Part shown: piece after piece, positions 62,301-64,000 of the stretch
Numbering within the stretch: position 1 is the first letter of the stretch
Layout of the letters: every line of letters starts with the position of its first letter
Assembly: GCA_018266765.1 (NCBI GenBank)
Contig: JAFDZU010000022.1
Coordinates: 1,043 to 65,042, forward strand
Reading direction: 5' to 3'
DNA from: Bacteroidota bacterium
GTDB taxonomy: Bacteria > Bacteroidota > Ignavibacteria > Kapaibacteriales > UBA961
DNA length: 64,000 nt
Notes under the pieces: generated by a model
Seen by the model: only the letters and a program-made list of their open reading frames with translations
What the model was told of the DNA's origin: nothing
The model's database searches: none
Made by a program: the position numbers and the translations under genes

Positions 62301-63469
62301 GCTGGACTCCATGGTCAGAGCCATTTACGTTTCGCACAAGTAATTCGAGTCTAACTACTCCACAACTAATTGCTCCTAAAAGTGGAACTGTAACTATACA
62401 GCAAAATATTAAACTTGAGTGGTTGCAATCTTTTAGAGCTAACTCTTATCGTGTTCAAATATCTGTTGATTCATTATTCAAAACACCAACTTCAGTTGAT
62501 TCATCATTTAAAACGACAGCATTGCAATTTTCAATGAATAGTAATACTAAATATTACTGGCGAGTAAAAGCAATTGCTTCGGATAAAAGTGAAAGTGAGT
62601 GGTCACAAGTTTGGAATTTCAAGCGACTTTTGCCTTCTCCAACCCCAATATTACCTGAAAATAAAGCAGTGAATTTGCCATTAAATATCAGATTAAAATG
62701 GTTCTCTCCAGATTTGTCTCTTCGCTTTCAAGTTGAAATTTCATCCAAGCCAGATTTTTCAGAACTTGTATTTAATCAAACGACTCTTGGCGATACAATA
62801 ATGTATGCTGCACTCCCTTCTTATTTTACAACGTTTTATTGGAGAATTAAATGGATTTATTCAGACGGATCTGAAAGCGATTGGTCAGATGTTTGGTCAT
62901 TTACCACAATTCTAGGTCGTCCTCGTTTAGATTCTCCGGGTGATAAAGTAACCGGTGTAAACCTAAATCCTACACTGACTTGGAATTCTGTGCCCGGTGG
63001 AATTTTTTATCATCTTCAATTATCATCTGATTCGGAATTCAACCAAATGGTATTTGAAGATTCTTTGCTTTTGGTAATTGCTAAACCATTGAAATCATTG
63101 CAACCACTGACGAATTTCTACTGGCGCGTTCGTTCTAAAGTCTCAAGCGGTGCGAGTGAATGGTCGGATATTTGGAGTTTCAAAACTGGGGAAGAAGCTA
63201 CGGGAATGCATGAAGAAGTGCTAAATCAATCAATTCAAATAATTCCACAACCATCTCTTGGAATATCTACAATAGAAATAAACCTTCAGGAAACTTCCAA
63301 TGTTTCTATTTTAATTCTTGATTTACTCGGAAGTAAAATTATAGAAATTCCTCAAACAATTTTAGCTTTTGGTAAACATACTTTTCCTATTCATTTAAAT
63401 TCAAAAGGCGTTTATATCTGTAGGGTAATAATAGGTACAAGAATATATGAAAAGACTGTAATGTATTAG
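59396..63469 (+). CDS. Secreted lipase/esterase with fibronectin-type repeats and T9SS tail
   Basis: The protein has 1357 residues. A signal peptide ends about 21. The first fibronectin-like domain is about 28-122 (Y-Y-W-K-V-R, S-Q-W-S-E). The alpha/beta hydrolase domain follows: oxyanion loop P-G-L-G-G (273-277) and nucleophile S334 in S-A-H-S-S-G-G (331-337), as in lipases. Residues 500-890 are an unassigned beta-rich region. Four more fibronectin-like repeats, about 895-1270, share Y-Y-W-R-V and E-W-S-D-x-W-S-F. A type IX sorting domain ends it. It would hydrolyse lipids or esters outside the cell. Confidence 0.85.
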   Translation: MKINFIVLIVCIFFSYEKGFSDESLQPPDSVQLIAPPNRALDVVASNNFLEWSPSANAVTYRLLLTLDENCTDTVLYDGNLGTTFYILPTLVENTIYYWKVRAENKIVVSQWSELRQFRTAIPDGEALVLNINNADSLVGYVALNTQKKWNGNFLYSKVKSLSKDGSVIFTEKDFPVLFAQDFMVRRIDFIGLDGKTLIGHIFVEYLFSDAYPRTPRKDIIVFFHNKSKIPKEKFPNWKYYDESEIPVTGLIPPKGRLQTVRQKTAEPIVLVPGLGGNNWGKTSEQLFNNSIDAWEFLYPFSLPIDSSASLLSKAIDFTSQKYNNKRVGISAHSSGGLVARAMVQQKNYKENVSKLLLLGSPNFGSYLCYKKVYTDELDGIGNSFIQNLEKYSPLLSELVPASSFLFNLNSQFPKKLFPNSEISNTYLAIAGTMPMSLGILHNEIELEEDGVVSVASAGMLKWDIPLATVSLVHSPINLEDTTKNLLLNSLEIIRGFFSKEYSPTNLTLPLELAVDGFWLRWNYTIKPDSRFIPGKSMFQVSLKDLQENNFTLLTNSSESSITLARKSYFENSKVIRMVSIPKTNNYFSFDEHNNGLGLTFENSPQIVRLADWINVTDFRSQLMERIIPISCTPNSLDFLPLETTMVNLNPRFQIMKSWLLGTLRRQEKQLVSDNKSDTITFVVDTYMDTMVIARIQSVDTVPPLQKTTNTVSSLQNFRLIAPNGVIIDTSISPKATFLPYSNIGYENFKYENVSYYFMSQPQPGRWKIISPKSNNTQFVQSYLSDVSIGIILNDSLYKPKDLVQFIVLLPKFFYSKPVLKVRVFSPIDDTVGTEITLKRNDTSQFEYSGVFSPMNNGIYRIVADFSCIFPAGIINRSASKNIEILDALPKIPTLLYPVNNELNCSLYTFLVWQKDSRATSYQVQFSEKLKFTELMIDTVVSDSIFSSLPKLKPITSYYWRVRVYNRRGWTPWSEPFTFRTSNSSLTTPQLIAPKSGTVTIQQNIKLEWLQSFRANSYRVQISVDSLFKTPTSVDSSFKTTALQFSMNSNTKYYWRVKAIASDKSESEWSQVWNFKRLLPSPTPILPENKAVNLPLNIRLKWFSPDLSLRFQVEISSKPDFSELVFNQTTLGDTIMYAALPSYFTTFYWRIKWIYSDGSESDWSDVWSFTTILGRPRLDSPGDKVTGVNLNPTLTWNSVPGGIFYHLQLSSDSEFNQMVFEDSLLLVIAKPLKSLQPLTNFYWRVRSKVSSGASEWSDIWSFKTGEEATGMHEEVLNQSIQIIPQPSLGISTIEINLQETSNVSILILDLLGSKIIEIPQTILAFGKHTFPIHLNSKGVYICRVIIGTRIYEKTVMY

Positions 63470-63609
63470 ATTTACAATTTAAAATAAAACTGAAATCTAC
63501 TGCTACTTTGGTAATTTTATTTCGTTAAAGTATTTTTAGTTTGCAAGTCTTTTATTTTTTGTAATTTGCAAAATAATAAATTGGATTATTTCAATATTAG
63601 GAACAAATT

Positions 63610-64000
63610 ATGAAAAATCTATTGTTACTTTTTATTTCGTTATTTTTCTGTTCTTCATTTTTAATTGCACAACAAACAAACTCATCTTCACCCAGTGCTT
63701 ATTCTAAAATTGATGCTAAGCTCAAATTAAAAATTTACGAGCAACAAATTCTACAGCAGAAAAGTCCATCATCTGTTACCGACCCAATAATCTCATTACT
63801 TTTCAAATCAACATCTCTGGATGTTAAACAGTTGGTGGAAAAGTATAATGGGAAATTACATTCTATCATTGGGCAAATATGTACTGCTGAATTTCCCTTA
63901 AGCAAGATTATTGCATTTGCCTCTGAATCGGAAGTTATCAAACTCCAATCTTCCCAAAAAATTCAGATAACAAACGATAAAGCAAAAGTTAACATTGGAG
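63610..64000 (+). CDS. Start of a secreted protein, probably a subtilisin-type (S8) protease (partial)
   Basis: Only the first 130 codons are in the window; the frame is open to the end. A signal peptide (L-L-L-L-F-I-S-L-F-F to F-L-I-A-Q) is followed by K-I-D-A-K-L-K-L-K-I-Y and a propeptide-like region ending I-T-N-D-K-A-K-V-N-I-G. This recalls the I9-type propeptide before an S8 peptidase domain in Bacteroidota, but the catalytic domain lies beyond the window. The start is ATG 63610, with GGAACAAATT upstream. Confidence 0.6.
   Translation, partial: MKNLLLLFISLFFCSSFLIAQQTNSSSPSAYSKIDAKLKLKIYEQQILQQKSPSSVTDPIISLLFKSTSLDVKQLVEKYNGKLHSIIGQICTAEFPLSKIIAFASESEVIKLQSSQKIQITNDKAKVNIG

Noticed and set aside
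1-64000. CRISPR array or tRNA genes
   Set aside because: No regularly spaced short direct repeats and no cloverleaf-like sequence were found by eye; a tRNAscan run would be needed to be sure.

Overview
The window is AT-rich chromosomal DNA from a Gram-negative bacterium of the Bacteroidota/Chlorobiota (FCB) group. At least six predicted secreted proteins end in a type IX secretion (Por/T9SS) sorting domain, recognisable by a PNP-type motif followed by a short beta-sandwich tail. Many genes are preceded by the Bacteroidota-style -7 promoter element TAnnTTTG. The 2-oxoacid dehydrogenase E1 has fused alpha and beta subunits, and the ExbB-ExbD-ExbD-TonB-PstS-TPR locus is of the FCB type. An Ignavibacteria or Kapabacteria-like lineage is my best guess; the phylum-level call is firmer than the class. 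No rRNA, tRNA, CRISPR or prophage was seen.

Layout. (1) 1-3.7 kb is accessory DNA that looks like the end of a chromosomal integron. Three elements of about 136 bp, each an imperfect inverted repeat with GTTAGnnGC-type cores, separate cassettes that all read on the minus strand: a membrane methyltransferase-like protein, a DinB-like protein, and a three-gene cassette (stand-alone M41/FtsH-type protease domain, DUF6932-like nucleotidyltransferase, coiled-coil protein of unknown function). The array abuts an attI-like junction and a 3' fragment of a tyrosine recombinase. The fragment reads towards the cassettes, as in 'reverse' integrons. (2) 3.8-15.7 kb is housekeeping: glyA, a T9SS cargo protein, fused E1, a haem-binding protein, a PQQ-propeller lipoprotein, family-4 uracil-DNA glycosylase, a large membrane protein and gyrB. 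(3) 16-19.8 kb has a GH10 xylanase lipoprotein with a small outer-membrane-like protein, then pgeF and queG. (4) 19.9-26.8 kb is a tight secreted-protein operon: YHYH protein, multicopper oxidase, thioredoxin-like protein and sulfatase. Three of the four carry T9SS tails and two carry matching triplets of BACON domains. (5) 27-41 kb holds a methyltransferase resembling fungal sphingolipid C9-methyltransferase, an M43 protease, nrnA, sixA, purB, ald, recQ, prmC, a RidA protein and a STAS protein. (6) 41.3-49.7 kb is a TonB energy-transduction locus with three TonB C-terminal domains. (7) 49.8-56.6 kb has a metallophosphoesterase, ftsH, a NatAB-like ABC exporter and rsmE. (8) 56.7-64 kb has a beta-barrel protein, a PAP2/haloperoxidase-like protein, a 1357-residue secreted lipase with fibronectin-like repeats, and the start of a probable subtilisin-type protease.

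The best candidates for something undescribed are the three-gene cassette near 1.5-3.5 kb within its integron-like setting, the sphingolipid-methyltransferase-like enzyme at 27 kb, and the YHYH/multicopper oxidase/sulfatase secretion operon. All functional calls come from reading motifs by eye, without database searches.
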